From Bacillota bacterium (GTDB lineage Bacteria > Bacillota > Clostridia > Oscillospirales > Ruminococcaceae), in assembly GCA_023439835.1 (NCBI GenBank), contig JAEXUW010000004.1:1-64000 (forward strand): a stretch of 64,000 bases of DNA, in the 5' to 3' direction. This document shows, in pieces, positions 34,420 through 43,050 of this stretch. A program made the translations under genes and the position numbers. The stretch's first letter is position 1. Every line of letters starts with the position of its first letter. The notes below the pieces were generated by a model. That model did not search any database, was not told where the DNA came from, and saw only the letters and a list, made by a program, of their open reading frames with translations.

Positions 34420-35205
34420 TTATTTCAAATTCGGATTTTGTATCATGTCAATTTCCTCGACAGACCGAACCTCCATCACATCGTCATAAGAGATGACAAG
34501 CATTCTTCTCTCCTCATCCTTATTATCGTTTATGAAGTAGTACATGTAGCATACCTCAGTCGCATCAATATAATATGTCACTGAAATAGGTTCAATATCA
34601 AAAAGCCTTGTGACCTTAGCCTCGCTCATTCCAATTTGAATTTCGCTTTTCTCAATAGGCTCCTTGAGCTTTTGCCCCTTATAATAATCCTCCTGCGATT
34701 TATAATTTCTATAATACACAGACAGGACGTCCTCATTTTTCTTTGTAACCTTTATAACCCATTCGGGAACGCTCACGCCGTCAACCTTAATGCTATCCTT
34801 CGCCTCAAAAATACAGTCGAAATCAGACTGCCTGTTAATTGCCTCTGAAGCCGAAACCTCAACAAGAGTGATTTTCGCGTCATTCTGAGCTTTTTTTAGA
34901 GATTTCCCGACATTTGAGCCAAGCGAAGCCGCAATTTTTGCACCGTCAACGCTAAGCAGAGAACGAATTATCAAAAAGACAATAACAATAACCGCAAGCG
35001 CACCGGCGGCAATCCCCGCACGCTTGAAAACCTTAAACTTATCAGAGGCTGGTTTTTTAGGCTTATCGACCTTTTTCTCCTTTTTCTTTTTCACCTTCTC
35101 TTCAGTCGGTGAAGAAACCTCCTGCTCATGACTAAATTCCATTCCGCAGTTATAACAAGCATCACAATTGTCGTCAATTATTGACTCACAGTTAGGACAA
35201 ATCAT
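34420..35205 (-). CDS. Zinc-ribbon, single-pass membrane protein of unknown function
   Basis: 261 aa. A CPNC...CYNC zinc ribbon occupies residues 3-20, then a lysine-rich stretch, a membrane helix at about 68-86 (AGIAAGALAVIVIVFLIIRS), and an extracytoplasmic region of about 170 residues with no recognised domain. The layout (zinc_ribbon_2 plus TM plus exposed domain) is common in Clostridia; the function is unknown. Own promoter at 35247. It has no clear terminator, but the T-box promoter begins close behind. Confidence 0.8.
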   Translation of the reverse strand: MICPNCESIIDDNCDACYNCGMEFSHEQEVSSPTEEKVKKKKEKKVDKPKKPASDKFKVFKRAGIAAGALAVIVIVFLIIRSLLSVDGAKIAASLGSNVGKSLKKAQNDAKITLVEVSASEAINRQSDFDCIFEAKDSIKVDGVSVPEWVIKVTKKNEDVLSVYYRNYKSQEDYYKGQKLKEPIEKSEIQIGMSEAKVTRLFDIEPISVTYYIDATEVCYMYYFINDNKDEERRMLVISYDDVMEVRSVEEIDMIQNPNLK

Positions 35206-35246
35206 ATTATCACCCCATATTTAAAATACGTCAGTATTCATATAAT

Positions 35247-35275
35247 ATTTTATCATAATACAAGTTTTTTGTCAA
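35247..35275 (-). promoter_or_regulatory. Promoter of the zinc-ribbon membrane protein gene
   Basis: Minus-strand TTGACA (35270-35275) and TAAAAT (35247-35252), 17-base spacer. Confidence 0.8.
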
Positions 35276-35371
35276 TTAATGCAGAAATTATATATTTGGG
35301 CAATCCACCTTATCAAAATGTAAACTTTCTTTCACAAAAGCCATGTTTTCAAGAATATTACATATTTTTTA

Positions 35372-35400
35372 TTGAAAAAATATAAATTGTGTAGTAAAAT
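35372..35400 (+). promoter_or_regulatory. Promoter of the glycosyltransferase-cls operon
   Basis: TTGAAA (35372-35377) and TAAAAT (35395-35400), 17-base spacer, 28 bases before the start codon. Confidence 0.75.
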
Positions 35401-35428
35401 AAGTATTATATGTATGGAGGAAAAAAAT

Positions 35429-36631
35429 ATGAGAATTGCTATTTTTTCTGAAACTTATCTTCCTGATGTCAACGGTGTGGCAACACACGTTAAAATTCTG
35501 TCTGAGGGTTTAAGGTCACTCGGCCATGAAGTTTTGGTCGTTACAGCCGATGCACAAAAGCGTCGCCACACAATTGAAAGCGATGTGCTTCGCTGTCCCG
35601 CTATAAAATCAAAGCGTATATATAATTACAGCCTTTCATCACCGCTTAGCTTCGGCAGATATAGAATACTGCGGAAATTCCGCCCCGACGTCATCCATAT
35701 TCACAACGAGTTTGGTATCGGTCTTTCGGGCGCATTTATCGCAAAGCTTCTCAGAGTGCCTTATGTCTATACGCTTCACACAATGTATGACGATTATATT
35801 TATTATGTTGCAAAAAAACCGTTTGTCCCCGTTATGAAGGACGCTTCTCACGTTTATTTCAGAATGCTTGCAAAAAAAGCATCTGCACTTACCGGCCCGT
35901 CTAAAAAGGTCGAGGATTACCTCAAAACCCAGTGCGGAGTAGACAGATATGTTAATATCATTTCAAATCCAGTTGAGCTTGATATGTTCTCACCCGAAAG
36001 AGTTGAGCGTTCCGACGTTGTGAATTTCAAACAGCAGTACGGCTTGACAGACGATATGACAATAGCTTGCTTTTGTGGAAGGCTCGGAAAAGAAAAAAGC
36101 GTTGATGTTCTTTTAAAATACTGGGCACAAAAGGTCAAGGATGAGGATAAGCTCAAGCTTGTTATAATCGGCGACGGCCCCGACAGAGCTGAGCTGGAGG
36201 AGCTTTCTGAACAACTCGGAATCAAGGATATGGTTGTCTTTACGGGGAAGATTCCTCACGACAAGCTTCCCGCATATTTGTGCGGATGTCAGATTTATGT
36301 GACTGCCTCAATGTCCGAAATGCACTCTATCTCAATGCTTGAGGCTATGGCATCAGGTCTGCCTGTGCTTTATATCAACGACCCCGCTAACGCCGATCAG
36401 GTTAAAAGCGGCGTGAACGGCTATATTTTCAACGATGCCGATGAAATGTACGATAAGCTTCTAAGCATTAAAAACCTCACGCCTGAGCAATACGACGCTT
36501 TCAGCCGTTCAGTGAGAAACAGTGTTGCAAAATCCGGTGCTGAGGGGCTTGGCTCAATAATGCTCAATATTTATCACGACGCTATAATCACTTATATCAA
36601 AGATAGGAACAGGTATGAAAAAGCTAATTAA
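35429..36631 (+). CDS. GT4 family glycosyltransferase, probably lipid-directed
   Basis: 400 aa, GT-B fold. Starts MRIAIFSETYLPDVNGVATH, the typical GT4 acceptor loop, and carries the donor-site E-x7-E-like region (SEMHSISMLEAMASGLPVL) near 300. This subtype includes 1,2-diacylglycerol 3-glucosyltransferases. The start at 35429 follows GGAGG; the longer frame is unsupported. The stop overlaps the cardiolipin synthase start by 17 bases, so a joint role in membrane lipid composition is a reasonable inference. Confidence 0.88.
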   Translation: MRIAIFSETYLPDVNGVATHVKILSEGLRSLGHEVLVVTADAQKRRHTIESDVLRCPAIKSKRIYNYSLSSPLSFGRYRILRKFRPDVIHIHNEFGIGLSGAFIAKLLRVPYVYTLHTMYDDYIYYVAKKPFVPVMKDASHVYFRMLAKKASALTGPSKKVEDYLKTQCGVDRYVNIISNPVELDMFSPERVERSDVVNFKQQYGLTDDMTIACFCGRLGKEKSVDVLLKYWAQKVKDEDKLKLVIIGDGPDRAELEELSEQLGIKDMVVFTGKIPHDKLPAYLCGCQIYVTASMSEMHSISMLEAMASGLPVLYINDPANADQVKSGVNGYIFNDADEMYDKLLSIKNLTPEQYDAFSRSVRNSVAKSGAEGLGSIMLNIYHDAIITYIKDRNRYEKAN

Positions 36632-38141
36632 AATTTTATCGGGGCGTCTGGCTATAACCGGTCTGTTCATTCTGGTTCAGCTTGCGCTTCTGTTTGTGCT
36701 TTCTATTTATTTTAACAGGACATTTGTGTATTTTTATTATCTCATGCTTATTATTTCACTTCTTTTGATAATAACAATAGTCAACGACGATTCAAACCCC
36801 ACTTTTAAAATGGCTTGGATGGTTCCGATGTTGATTCTTCCCATATTCGGTGCTCCGCTGTATCTGGTTCTCGGACGGCACAGGGTATCGAGCAGAATTA
36901 TAAAAAAGCTGAATGAAACCACTCTGTCGGTCAAGAGCATCCTCCCCCTTGATGAGAAAATTTGTGATGAAATCAAAGCTCAGGACCCTTCGGTGTTCAA
37001 ACAGTTTCTATACATCTTCAACACAGCGCAAAGTCCAGTTTACAAAAACACGCTTACTGAATTCCTCCCCTCGGGGGAATGTTTTTTTAAGCACCTTTTA
37101 ATAGAGCTTGAGAAGGCTGAAAAATTCATCTTCCTAGAATATTTCATTATCGCCAAGGGCAAGATGTGGGACAGTGTTCTTGAAATATTAATCAGAAAAG
37201 CACAGCAGGGTGTTGAGGTCAGGCTTATTTATGACGACCTCGGAACAATCCAGCTTCTTGAAAAAACCTATCCCGCCTACTTAAACTCCCTCGGAATAAA
37301 GGTGTGTATATTCAATCCGTTTCACGCCTCACTTGACTCTTTTCTAAACTACCGCGACCATAGAAAAATCACTGTAATTGACGGAAACGTCGGCTTTACT
37401 GGCGGAATAAATCTTGCCGATGAATACATTAACGAAATCGAACGGTTTGGACATTGGCTGGACTCATCTATAATGATTAAAGGCGACGCTGTATCAAGAC
37501 TGACCACCCTATTTCTTCAGCTTTGGTATTTCATCGACAGTGAAGCTGAAGCAGTCTATGAGCCTTATCTCAACACAGTCAGCTATGAAAGCGACGGCTA
37601 TGTTCAGCCCTTTGCCGACAGCCCGATAAGCGGTCACCTCACCAGTGAGCTTGCCTATATGAACCTTATCAACAACGCAAAAAAATACGTTTATATCACA
37701 ACGCCCTATCTTATCCTTGACAATGAAATGATTACAGCGCTACGGCTTGCCGTTGAAAGCGGTGTAGACGTGCGAATTATAACTCCGCACATTCCCGACA
37801 AATGGTATGTCCATTCAGTTTCAAGGGCGAATTATCCTGCGCTTTTAAATGCGGGAATACGAATTTTTGAATACACTCCCGGCTTCATACACTCAAAAAC
37901 GATTGTATCCGATGACATTCTCACTATTGTGGGAACAGCAAACTTTGATTTTCGGAGCTTTTATCTTCACTTTGAAAACGGCGTTCTGATGTACAAATCC
38001 GAATGTGTAAAACAGGTGCGGGACAGCTTTCTTGATATTTTGGAAAGATGTGAGGAGATTACTATGGATAAATACTCAGGAAGATCCAGACTCTCCCGCC
38101 TAAAAGGTCAGATTCTCAAGCTCTTTTCACCAATGATGTAA
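36615..38141 (+). CDS. cls: Cardiolipin synthase (phospholipase D type)
   Basis: 508 aa. Two N-terminal membrane helices (about 12-30 and 36-56) precede two PLD domains. The HKD motifs are HRKITVIDGNVGFTGG (near 250) and HSKTIVSDDILTIVGTANFD (near 430). It condenses two phosphatidylglycerols into cardiolipin in the membrane. It overlaps the upstream glycosyltransferase by 17 bases and is followed by a strong terminator, so the pair forms an operon. Confidence 0.95.
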   Translation: MKKLIKILSGRLAITGLFILVQLALLFVLSIYFNRTFVYFYYLMLIISLLLIITIVNDDSNPTFKMAWMVPMLILPIFGAPLYLVLGRHRVSSRIIKKLNETTLSVKSILPLDEKICDEIKAQDPSVFKQFLYIFNTAQSPVYKNTLTEFLPSGECFFKHLLIELEKAEKFIFLEYFIIAKGKMWDSVLEILIRKAQQGVEVRLIYDDLGTIQLLEKTYPAYLNSLGIKVCIFNPFHASLDSFLNYRDHRKITVIDGNVGFTGGINLADEYINEIERFGHWLDSSIMIKGDAVSRLTTLFLQLWYFIDSEAEAVYEPYLNTVSYESDGYVQPFADSPISGHLTSELAYMNLINNAKKYVYITTPYLILDNEMITALRLAVESGVDVRIITPHIPDKWYVHSVSRANYPALLNAGIRIFEYTPGFIHSKTIVSDDILTIVGTANFDFRSFYLHFENGVLMYKSECVKQVRDSFLDILERCEEITMDKYSGRSRLSRLKGQILKLFSPMM

Positions 38142-38153
38142 ATATATCATGCC

Positions 38154-38197
38154 AAAAGTGCCGGTAAGGACAAACGCCTTTACCGACACTTTTTTGA
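38154..38197 (+). terminator. Terminator after cls
   Basis: AAAAGTG-CGGTAAGG pairs with CCTTTACCG-CACTTTT over a short loop, with T-run. It can also serve the convergent spore operon on the minus strand. Confidence 0.88.
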
Positions 38198-38212
38198 TTA
38201 AAAATTATACAA

Positions 38213-38659
38213 TCAGTAATATATAGTGACAAATTTCAAGCTGTAATAATCACAGGCAATATAATCGTCTGTTGCTGTTTCGTTTAAAATTATGTAGTTT
38301 GCGCCGACCTCAACAAGCACACCGGTTTTATCAATGAGCATTCCTGTTCCTATCAAAAACTCCGCTCTGACCTTTCTTCCTATCTGCGTGACGAGGAACT
38401 GATTGAGGTATTGAGGGCTGTCACCGGGGGCTATTGACTGCCTGAAGGGAGTGGGAGGACCTGGTACGGCTTGCTGAATTGGAGTGGCAGGCATGGGCAT
38501 ATTCTGCTGATTCTGCTGATTTGCGGGCGGATTAGCCGGTGTCGGTGAAAGCTGCTGTCTTGCCGGGAATTCGTTGCTTGAATATGGTCTTCTCTGATTT
38601 GTGCCGGTTTGTGGTCTCCCCTGTAAAAATCCGCTGAGCTGGTCGCTGTAATTATCCAT
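38213..38659 (-). CDS. GerQ-like spore coat protein
   Basis: 148 aa. The first 80 residues are Gln/Pro/Asn-rich and low complexity. The C-terminal domain (PQYLNQFLVTQIGRKVRAEF, then VEVGANYIILNE, CDYYSLKFVTIYY) resembles GerQ, a coat protein needed to place the cortex hydrolase CwlJ. It follows the CwlJ-like gene by 37 bases, matching that functional link. GAGGTTATT precedes the ATG. In B. subtilis GerQ is cross-linked by transglutaminase; the Gln/Lys-poor tail here gives no evidence on that. Confidence 0.75.
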   Translation of the reverse strand: MDNYSDQLSGFLQGRPQTGTNQRRPYSSNEFPARQQLSPTPANPPANQQNQQNMPMPATPIQQAVPGPPTPFRQSIAPGDSPQYLNQFLVTQIGRKVRAEFLIGTGMLIDKTGVLVEVGANYIILNETATDDYIACDYYSLKFVTIYY

Positions 38660-38696
38660 AATAACCTCATTTCTGCACAGCTTTTTTTAAAGTAAG

Positions 38697-39143
38697 CTAT
38701 GTGCTTTTATATTTTTCTGTCGGAATGTAAAAACAGTGCTGATTAACCCTGTTGTGAATTATTCCCGAACCGCCCGGGGGAAAATAGCTGGGGCAGGTCA
38801 GCGTGTACGGGTTAAAATAGAACAGTGAATTATCAACGCCGAGAAGGATGTTACCGGCGAGAGCCCAGTCGGCAATGTCATAGTGTATCTGTTCAGGGGC
38901 CATATTCCAGACATTCTGGGGGTTATACTTCCCGCCGACTACATCGCGGACACAGTCAAACTGGCCCTTTTGCTCAATAATCCTCCTGACATCCCCACCG
39001 TTGCTTATTCTAGCGAACTCACCCTCCATAGCGTGTGCGCGATTCATGATGACGCTTGCCACAGCCCTCATTCCGTCATCACCTTCGCCGCCCGCCTCAC
39101 ATTTTATCAGTCTTGCAAAAAGTTCTCTTGTTGTTAATGGCAT
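38697..39143 (-). CDS. CwlJ/SleB-type spore cortex hydrolase
   Basis: 148 aa, the Hydrolase_2 domain alone. Motifs: ARLIKCEAGGEGDDGMRAVA with the catalytic Glu (C-E-A) near 15, VIMNRA, and C-terminal NSLFYFNP...CPSYFP. There is no signal peptide or peptidoglycan-binding domain, which fits CwlJ (made in the mother cell) and not SleB. It would degrade cortex during germination. Paired with the GerQ-like gene and preceded by a sigma-K-like promoter. Confidence 0.88.
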   Translation of the reverse strand: MPLTTRELFARLIKCEAGGEGDDGMRAVASVIMNRAHAMEGEFARISNGGDVRRIIEQKGQFDCVRDVVGGKYNPQNVWNMAPEQIHYDIADWALAGNILLGVDNSLFYFNPYTLTCPSYFPPGGSGIIHNRVNQHCFYIPTEKYKST

Positions 39144-39216
39144 ATCATCATCTCTCTGCTGTCGATTTTTGTGCTTTTTGGCACTGTATAAGCGGAAAAT
39201 AAACCCGATTTCAATT

Positions 39217-39243
39217 TATTATATGAAAATGTGCTGATTTTGT
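39217..39243 (-). promoter_or_regulatory. Sigma-K-like sporulation promoter for the CwlJ/GerQ pair
   Basis: The minus strand has AC (39242-39243), 16 bases, then CATATAATA (39217-39225), matching the B. subtilis sigma-K pattern AC-N16-CATAnnnTA. The hexamer TATAAT inside it lacks a sigma-A -35 partner. Confidence 0.5.
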
Positions 39244-39319
39244 TACCCCCTTATTTTTATTTTAAAATGAAGCGTATTAATATTTTGATAAAAAAAGCTG
39301 ATAATAACACACAAAACCC

Positions 39320-39348
39320 TTTACATTTCCAAACGGTTATGTTAATAT
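39320..39348 (+). promoter_or_regulatory. Promoter of rpsO
   Basis: TTTACA (39320-39325) and TAATAT (39343-39348) with a 17-base spacer, giving a leader of about 95 bases. Confidence 0.7.
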
Positions 39349-39356
39349 ATATAAGT

Positions 39357-39435
39357 ATGCTGCGCACTTGGCTTTTGGAGTATGCCCATGTTGGAATCAC
39401 CGTTCCTCTGGCTATGTCGCAAGCAAATAAATAAA
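39357..39435 (+). promoter_or_regulatory. Structured rpsO leader, possible S15 autoregulatory site
   Basis: GCTGCG near 39358 can pair with CGCAAGC near 39417 (one bulge) and GGAA/TTCC forms an inner stem. S15 commonly represses its own mRNA, so a binding site here is plausible. I cannot match a specific published S15 leader class by eye. Confidence 0.4.
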
Positions 39436-39448
39436 AGAGGTGAAATTA

Positions 39449-39715
39449 ATGCTTTTAAAAGAAGAAAAAACCGCGGTTATTGAGGCTAATGCCACACACG
39501 AAGGTGACACTGGTTCGCCTGAGGTTCAGATTGCCATTCTCACAAAGAGAATCAACGATTTGACAGGGCACCTCAAAACTCACAAGAAGGACCACCATTC
39601 AAGAAGAGGTCTTTTGAAAATGGTCGGCCACAGACGTAATCTTTTGAACTATCTGATTAAGAAGGATATCAGCAGATATCGTGCTATTATCGAAAAGCTC
39701 GGAATTCGTAAGTAA
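39449..39715 (+). CDS. rpsO: 30S ribosomal protein S15
   Basis: 88 aa, full length. Binds 16S rRNA in the platform of the small subunit. The family signature [18 protein letters not shown] (about 20-37) and the [12 protein letters not shown] region are complete. The start at 39449 follows AGAGGTGAAATTA; the in-frame GTG three codons earlier is part of that site. It precedes pnp, the conserved bacterial order. Confidence 0.98.
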   Translation: MLLKEEKTAVIEANATHEGDTGSPEVQIAILTKRINDLTGHLKTHKKDHHSRRGLLKMVGHRRNLLNYLIKKDISRYRAIIEKLGIRK

Positions 39716-39728
39716 TTTTTATGCTATA

Positions 39729-39764
39729 AGAGGCAGTCAGGGTAATAATCCTTTCTGCCTTTTG
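39729..39764 (+). terminator. Terminator-like hairpin between rpsO and pnp
   Basis: AGGCAG pairs with CTGCCT, with an inner AGG/CCT pairing and TTTT after it. Probably a leaky terminator, since rpsO and pnp are usually co-transcribed in part. Confidence 0.5.
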
Positions 39765-39782
39765 GCATATTAATAACAAGAC

Positions 39783-39854
39783 GGCAGCGGTTAGTTTTAG
39801 CATTAAATCGTGAGGCTTGAGAGGGCTTCAGGCTTTATTGCTAAACCTGCTGCC
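39783..39854 (+). promoter_or_regulatory. Long leader stem-loop before pnp
   Basis: GGCAGCGGTTAG (39783-39794) pairs with CTAAACCTGCTGCC (39841-39854), about 12 bp with one bulge, with an inner GCTTGA/TTCAGGC stem. In E. coli a comparable stem is cut by RNase III and lets PNPase control its own mRNA; the same use here is inference. Confidence 0.5.
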
Positions 39855-39881
39855 TCATTAAAGAATAATGGAGGATGTACA

Positions 39882-41993
39882 ATGTTTGAAAACCACAGAA
39901 TTTTTAAAACTATTTTTGCCGGAAGAGAACTGAGCGTTGAAACAGGGAAAACCTGTGAGCTCTCTAACGGCTCATGCTGGGTAAGATACGGCGACACCGT
40001 CGTAATGGCAAACGTTACAGCCAGCGCAAAGCCCAGAGACGGCATTGATTTTTTCCCGCTTTCTGTTGATTATGAAGAAAGACTTTATTCAGTGGGAAGA
40101 ATCCCCGGCTCGTTTATGAAAAGAGAGGGCAAGCCCTCTGAAAAGGCTATTCTCACCTCAAGATTGGTTGACCGCCCTATCAGACCGCTTTTCCCGAAGG
40201 ATATGAGAAACGACGTTTCTGTCGTTATGACCGTAATGTCTGTTGACGCTGACAATTCACCTGAAATTGCCGGAATGATTGCGGCATCAATCGCTATTTC
40301 AATTTCCGATATTCCGTGGAGTGGGCCAATAGGCGGAATCAGCGTTGGTCTTGTTGACGGCGAAATCGTATTAAACCCGACTCTTGCACAAAGAGAGAAG
40401 AATGACCTTAATCTGACTGTTGCGGCTTCCGCTGAAAAAATTGTTATGATTGAAGCCGGCGCAAATCAGGTTCCCGATGAAATCATGCTCGACGCTATCG
40501 CAAAGGGACATGAAGAAATCAAGAAAATTGTTGAGTTTATCTCATCAATTCAAAAGGAAATCGGAAAAACTAAGTTTGCGTTTGAGTCACAGGAAGTTGA
40601 CCACGATATGTTTGATGCTATTGAGGCTTTCGCGGCTGACGATGTAAAGCTTGCTCTTGACACCGACGACAAGAACGTCCGTGAGTCAAGACTTCAGCCT
40701 ATTAAGGATGCAATTCACGCTAAGTTTGACGAAATGTATTCCGACAAGCTTTTCATGATTGACGAGTGCATCTACAAGCTCCAAAAGAAAATCGTCAGAA
40801 ACTGGCTTCTTGACGGAAAGCGCGTTGACGGCAGAACTCTTGACCAGATAAGACCTCTCGCCGCAGAAGTCGGACTTGTTCCGAGAGTTCACGGCTCTGG
40901 TATGTTCACAAGAGGACAGACACAGGTTCTCACAATAGCAACCTTAGGCCCGATAAGCGATTCACAGAGGATTGACGGGCTTGACGAAGAGGATTCAAAG
41001 AGATATATGCACCACTACAACTTCCCGTCCTATTCAGTCGGTGAAACAAGACCGTCGAGAGGGCCCGGAAGACGTGAAATCGGTCACGGCGCTCTTGCTG
41101 AAAAAGCTCTTGAGCCTGTTATCCCCTCCGTTGAGGAATTCCCTTATGCACTTAGACTTGTTTCCGAGGTTCTTTCTTCAAACGGCTCAACCTCACAGGG
41201 CTCAATCTGTGGCTCTACACTTGCTCTCATGGATGCTGGCGTGCCGATTAAAGCACCTGTTGCGGGAATTTCCTGCGGACTTATCACAGAGGGCGACCGC
41301 TGGATGACTATGGTTGACATTCAGGGGCTTGAGGATTTCTTCGGCGACATGGATTTCAAGGTTGGCGGAACTCATAACGGAATCACAGCCATTCAGGTTG
41401 ACATAAAAATTGACGGACTTACACTTGACATAATCAAAAACGCTTTTGAAACAACAAGAAAAGCTCGCCTCTATATCCTTGATGATATTATGCTCAAGGC
41501 TATTCCAGCTCCAAGAGCAGAGGTGGGAAAATATGCGCCTAAAATGCTTCAGACAAAAGTTCCCGTTGATAAAATCCGTGAGGTTATCGGTCAGGGTGGA
41601 AAGGTCATTCAGAAGATTTCTGCTGACTGTGAAGTTAAAATTGACATTACCGACGACGGAAATGTGTTTATTTCAGGCGTAGACATCGAAAAGGCTAACA
41701 AGGCTGTTCAAATTATTAAAACAATCGTATTTGACCCTGAAGTCGGCGCAATCTACAAGGGCAAGGTTGTAAGGCTTATGAACTTCGGCGCCTTCGTTGA
41801 AATTGCTCCCGGAAAAGACGGACTTGTTCACATTTCAAAGCTTGACAAAACAAGAGTTGAAAAGGTTGAGGACATTGTTGCGGTCGGCGATGAAATTATC
41901 GTTAAGGTTATGGAAATCGACCAGCAGGGTAGAATTAATCTTTCAAGAAAAGACGCAATAGCCGAGCTTGAGGCAAAAAACAGCCAGCAATAA
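39882..41993 (+). CDS. pnp: Polyribonucleotide nucleotidyltransferase (PNPase)
   Basis: 703 aa. A phosphorolytic 3'-5' exoribonuclease of the RNA decay machinery. Two RNase PH-like cores are visible (the second with TRGQTQVLTIATLG, GGTHNGITAIQVDIK), then KH (VIGQGGKVIQKI) and S1 (YKGKVVRLMNFGAFVEIAPG) domains. The start at 39882 follows GGAGGATGTAC; the longer frame reads through the leader hairpin. No truncation. Confidence 0.98.
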   Translation: MFENHRIFKTIFAGRELSVETGKTCELSNGSCWVRYGDTVVMANVTASAKPRDGIDFFPLSVDYEERLYSVGRIPGSFMKREGKPSEKAILTSRLVDRPIRPLFPKDMRNDVSVVMTVMSVDADNSPEIAGMIAASIAISISDIPWSGPIGGISVGLVDGEIVLNPTLAQREKNDLNLTVAASAEKIVMIEAGANQVPDEIMLDAIAKGHEEIKKIVEFISSIQKEIGKTKFAFESQEVDHDMFDAIEAFAADDVKLALDTDDKNVRESRLQPIKDAIHAKFDEMYSDKLFMIDECIYKLQKKIVRNWLLDGKRVDGRTLDQIRPLAAEVGLVPRVHGSGMFTRGQTQVLTIATLGPISDSQRIDGLDEEDSKRYMHHYNFPSYSVGETRPSRGPGRREIGHGALAEKALEPVIPSVEEFPYALRLVSEVLSSNGSTSQGSICGSTLALMDAGVPIKAPVAGISCGLITEGDRWMTMVDIQGLEDFFGDMDFKVGGTHNGITAIQVDIKIDGLTLDIIKNAFETTRKARLYILDDIMLKAIPAPRAEVGKYAPKMLQTKVPVDKIREVIGQGGKVIQKISADCEVKIDITDDGNVFISGVDIEKANKAVQIIKTIVFDPEVGAIYKGKVVRLMNFGAFVEIAPGKDGLVHISKLDKTRVEKVEDIVAVGDEIIVKVMEIDQQGRINLSRKDAIAELEAKNSQQ

Positions 41994-42008
41994 TTTTAAA
42001 TTATAAAG

Positions 42009-42034
42009 GTGGGGAGCTGATTTTAGCTCCCCAC
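42009..42034 (+). terminator. Hairpin after pnp
   Basis: GTGGGGAGCT pairs perfectly with AGCTCCCCAC over six bases. The T-run is missing, so it may work as a 3' barrier and only partly as a terminator. Confidence 0.6.
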
Positions 42035-42121
42035 TATCATGTTAAACCTATTTTAGAAAAAGCCTTGCATTTTTAAAATCCTTGTGATATAATAATTAAG
42101 CGTCAATAATGACGCTAATTC

Positions 42122-42211
42122 GGAGAAGTCGCCTAGTCCGGTTTATGGCGCACGACTGGAACTCGTGTAAACAGAAATGTTTCGAGGGTTCGAATCCCTC
42201 CTTCTCCGCCA
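42122..42211 (+). tRNA. tRNA-Ser (anticodon GGA)
   Basis: 90 nt. The acceptor stem is GGAGAAG/CTTCTCC with discriminator G and an encoded CCA. The anticodon stem CACGA/TCGTG holds loop CTGGAAC. A long variable arm identifies a class II (Ser) tRNA, and GGTTCGAATCC is the T arm. The prophage integrase remnant lies right behind it and points at it, so the tRNA 3' end is the likely attachment site; the core cannot be defined without the other end. Confidence 0.97.
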
Positions 42212-42216
42212 CCTTT

Positions 42217-42257
42217 AACCCCTGTTAAACTCAGTGTTTAACAGGGGTTTTGTTTTT
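42217..42257 (+). terminator. Terminator after tRNA-Ser
   Basis: AACCCCTGTTAAA pairs with TTTAACAGGGGTT across a six-base loop, followed by TTGTTTTT. Confidence 0.9.
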
Positions 42258-42302
42258 GGTTTAACCCGCATAATAACCCACTTGCAAGTAAATAAAAAGA
42301 GG

Positions 42303-42635
42303 TTAATCCTCTGGCTTATCTTTCAATATTGAATCAAATATATTCTGAATTATGTCGGCAGTGTACTTCCGATCATCCTTTAGCTCGTGACTGTATACCC
42401 CGTATGTATCCATCGATTGGCTGTGTCCTACCGTTTTCTTTAGAAGACCCTCGGGAAGCGTTTTAACCGCGCTTACGAAAGTATGCCTTAGCTCATAAGG
42501 TGAGGTTTGTGTTATCCCGTTGTGTTTGCAATAAGAAACCCAGTGCTTATAGTATGTCATTTGAATAACTGGTTCCCCGAATATATCACAGAAAACATAT
42601 TCAGATTTAATACTTATGGTTTTCTGACAAATTTT
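42303..42635 (-). pseudogene. 5'-truncated phage tyrosine recombinase (integrase)
   Basis: Only the C-terminal catalytic part remains: ELRHTF (Arg...), VGHS (His) and DTYGVYSH (nucleophile Tyr). Upstream, homology reads SEYVFCDIFGEPV but the frame closes at a stop near 42636. The 85-aa piece from the ATG at 42560 lacks the N-terminal DNA-binding domain and the first catalytic Arg region of a full (about 370 aa) enzyme. It cannot be an active integrase alone, so excision of this prophage would need help in trans. Confidence 0.85.
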
Positions 42636-42661
42636 CTATTTTTACCGCTCCTATTTTAGGA

Positions 42662-43039
42662 TTAATCCAATTCTTGAAATACTTCAAGCTTTGCTTTCAA
42701 CTTTCCTATAAAGCCGACAAGGCGTATGAACTTTGTAAATCTAAATGCTTTAGCGAGTCGAAATATTCTTGTAAACCTAAAAAATGAAAATAGTGAGTTA
42801 AATGGTAAAATGGCCAGCAAATCAAATATATTGCTCCGAAAAAATTTAATTTTATTTTTGCTTAATGCTAACCTTGCCACGTAATCAACAGTGAAAATTA
42901 TTAAAATAATAGTATCAATTATTAAATACGGCTGGTCTTGAAGACTAATTTTGCTGTTAAGATCCAATATTACTATTACAATCGAAAGCAAAGCAAGAAG
43001 AACCAAGCACACGTTATAAATTTTTTTCACAATCTTCAT
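42662..43039 (-). CDS. Voltage-sensor-like membrane protein lacking a pore
   Basis: 125 aa with four hydrophobic helices. The last carries regularly spaced Arg/Lys (RFTRIFRLAKAFRFTKF), an S4 voltage-sensor pattern, and LIIDTIILIIFTVDYVARL resembles S2 of voltage-gated K+ channels. S5, S6 and the GYG filter of a complete channel are absent. It may be a voltage-sensor-only protein or, more likely in this decayed stretch, a truncated channel. Start chosen at MKIVKK after GGCGGTGG. Confidence 0.65.
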   Translation of the reverse strand: MKIVKKIYNVCLVLLALLSIVIVILDLNSKISLQDQPYLIIDTIILIIFTVDYVARLALSKNKIKFFRSNIFDLLAILPFNSLFSFFRFTRIFRLAKAFRFTKFIRLVGFIGKLKAKLEVFQELD

Positions 43040-43050
43040 CAGCCACCGCC

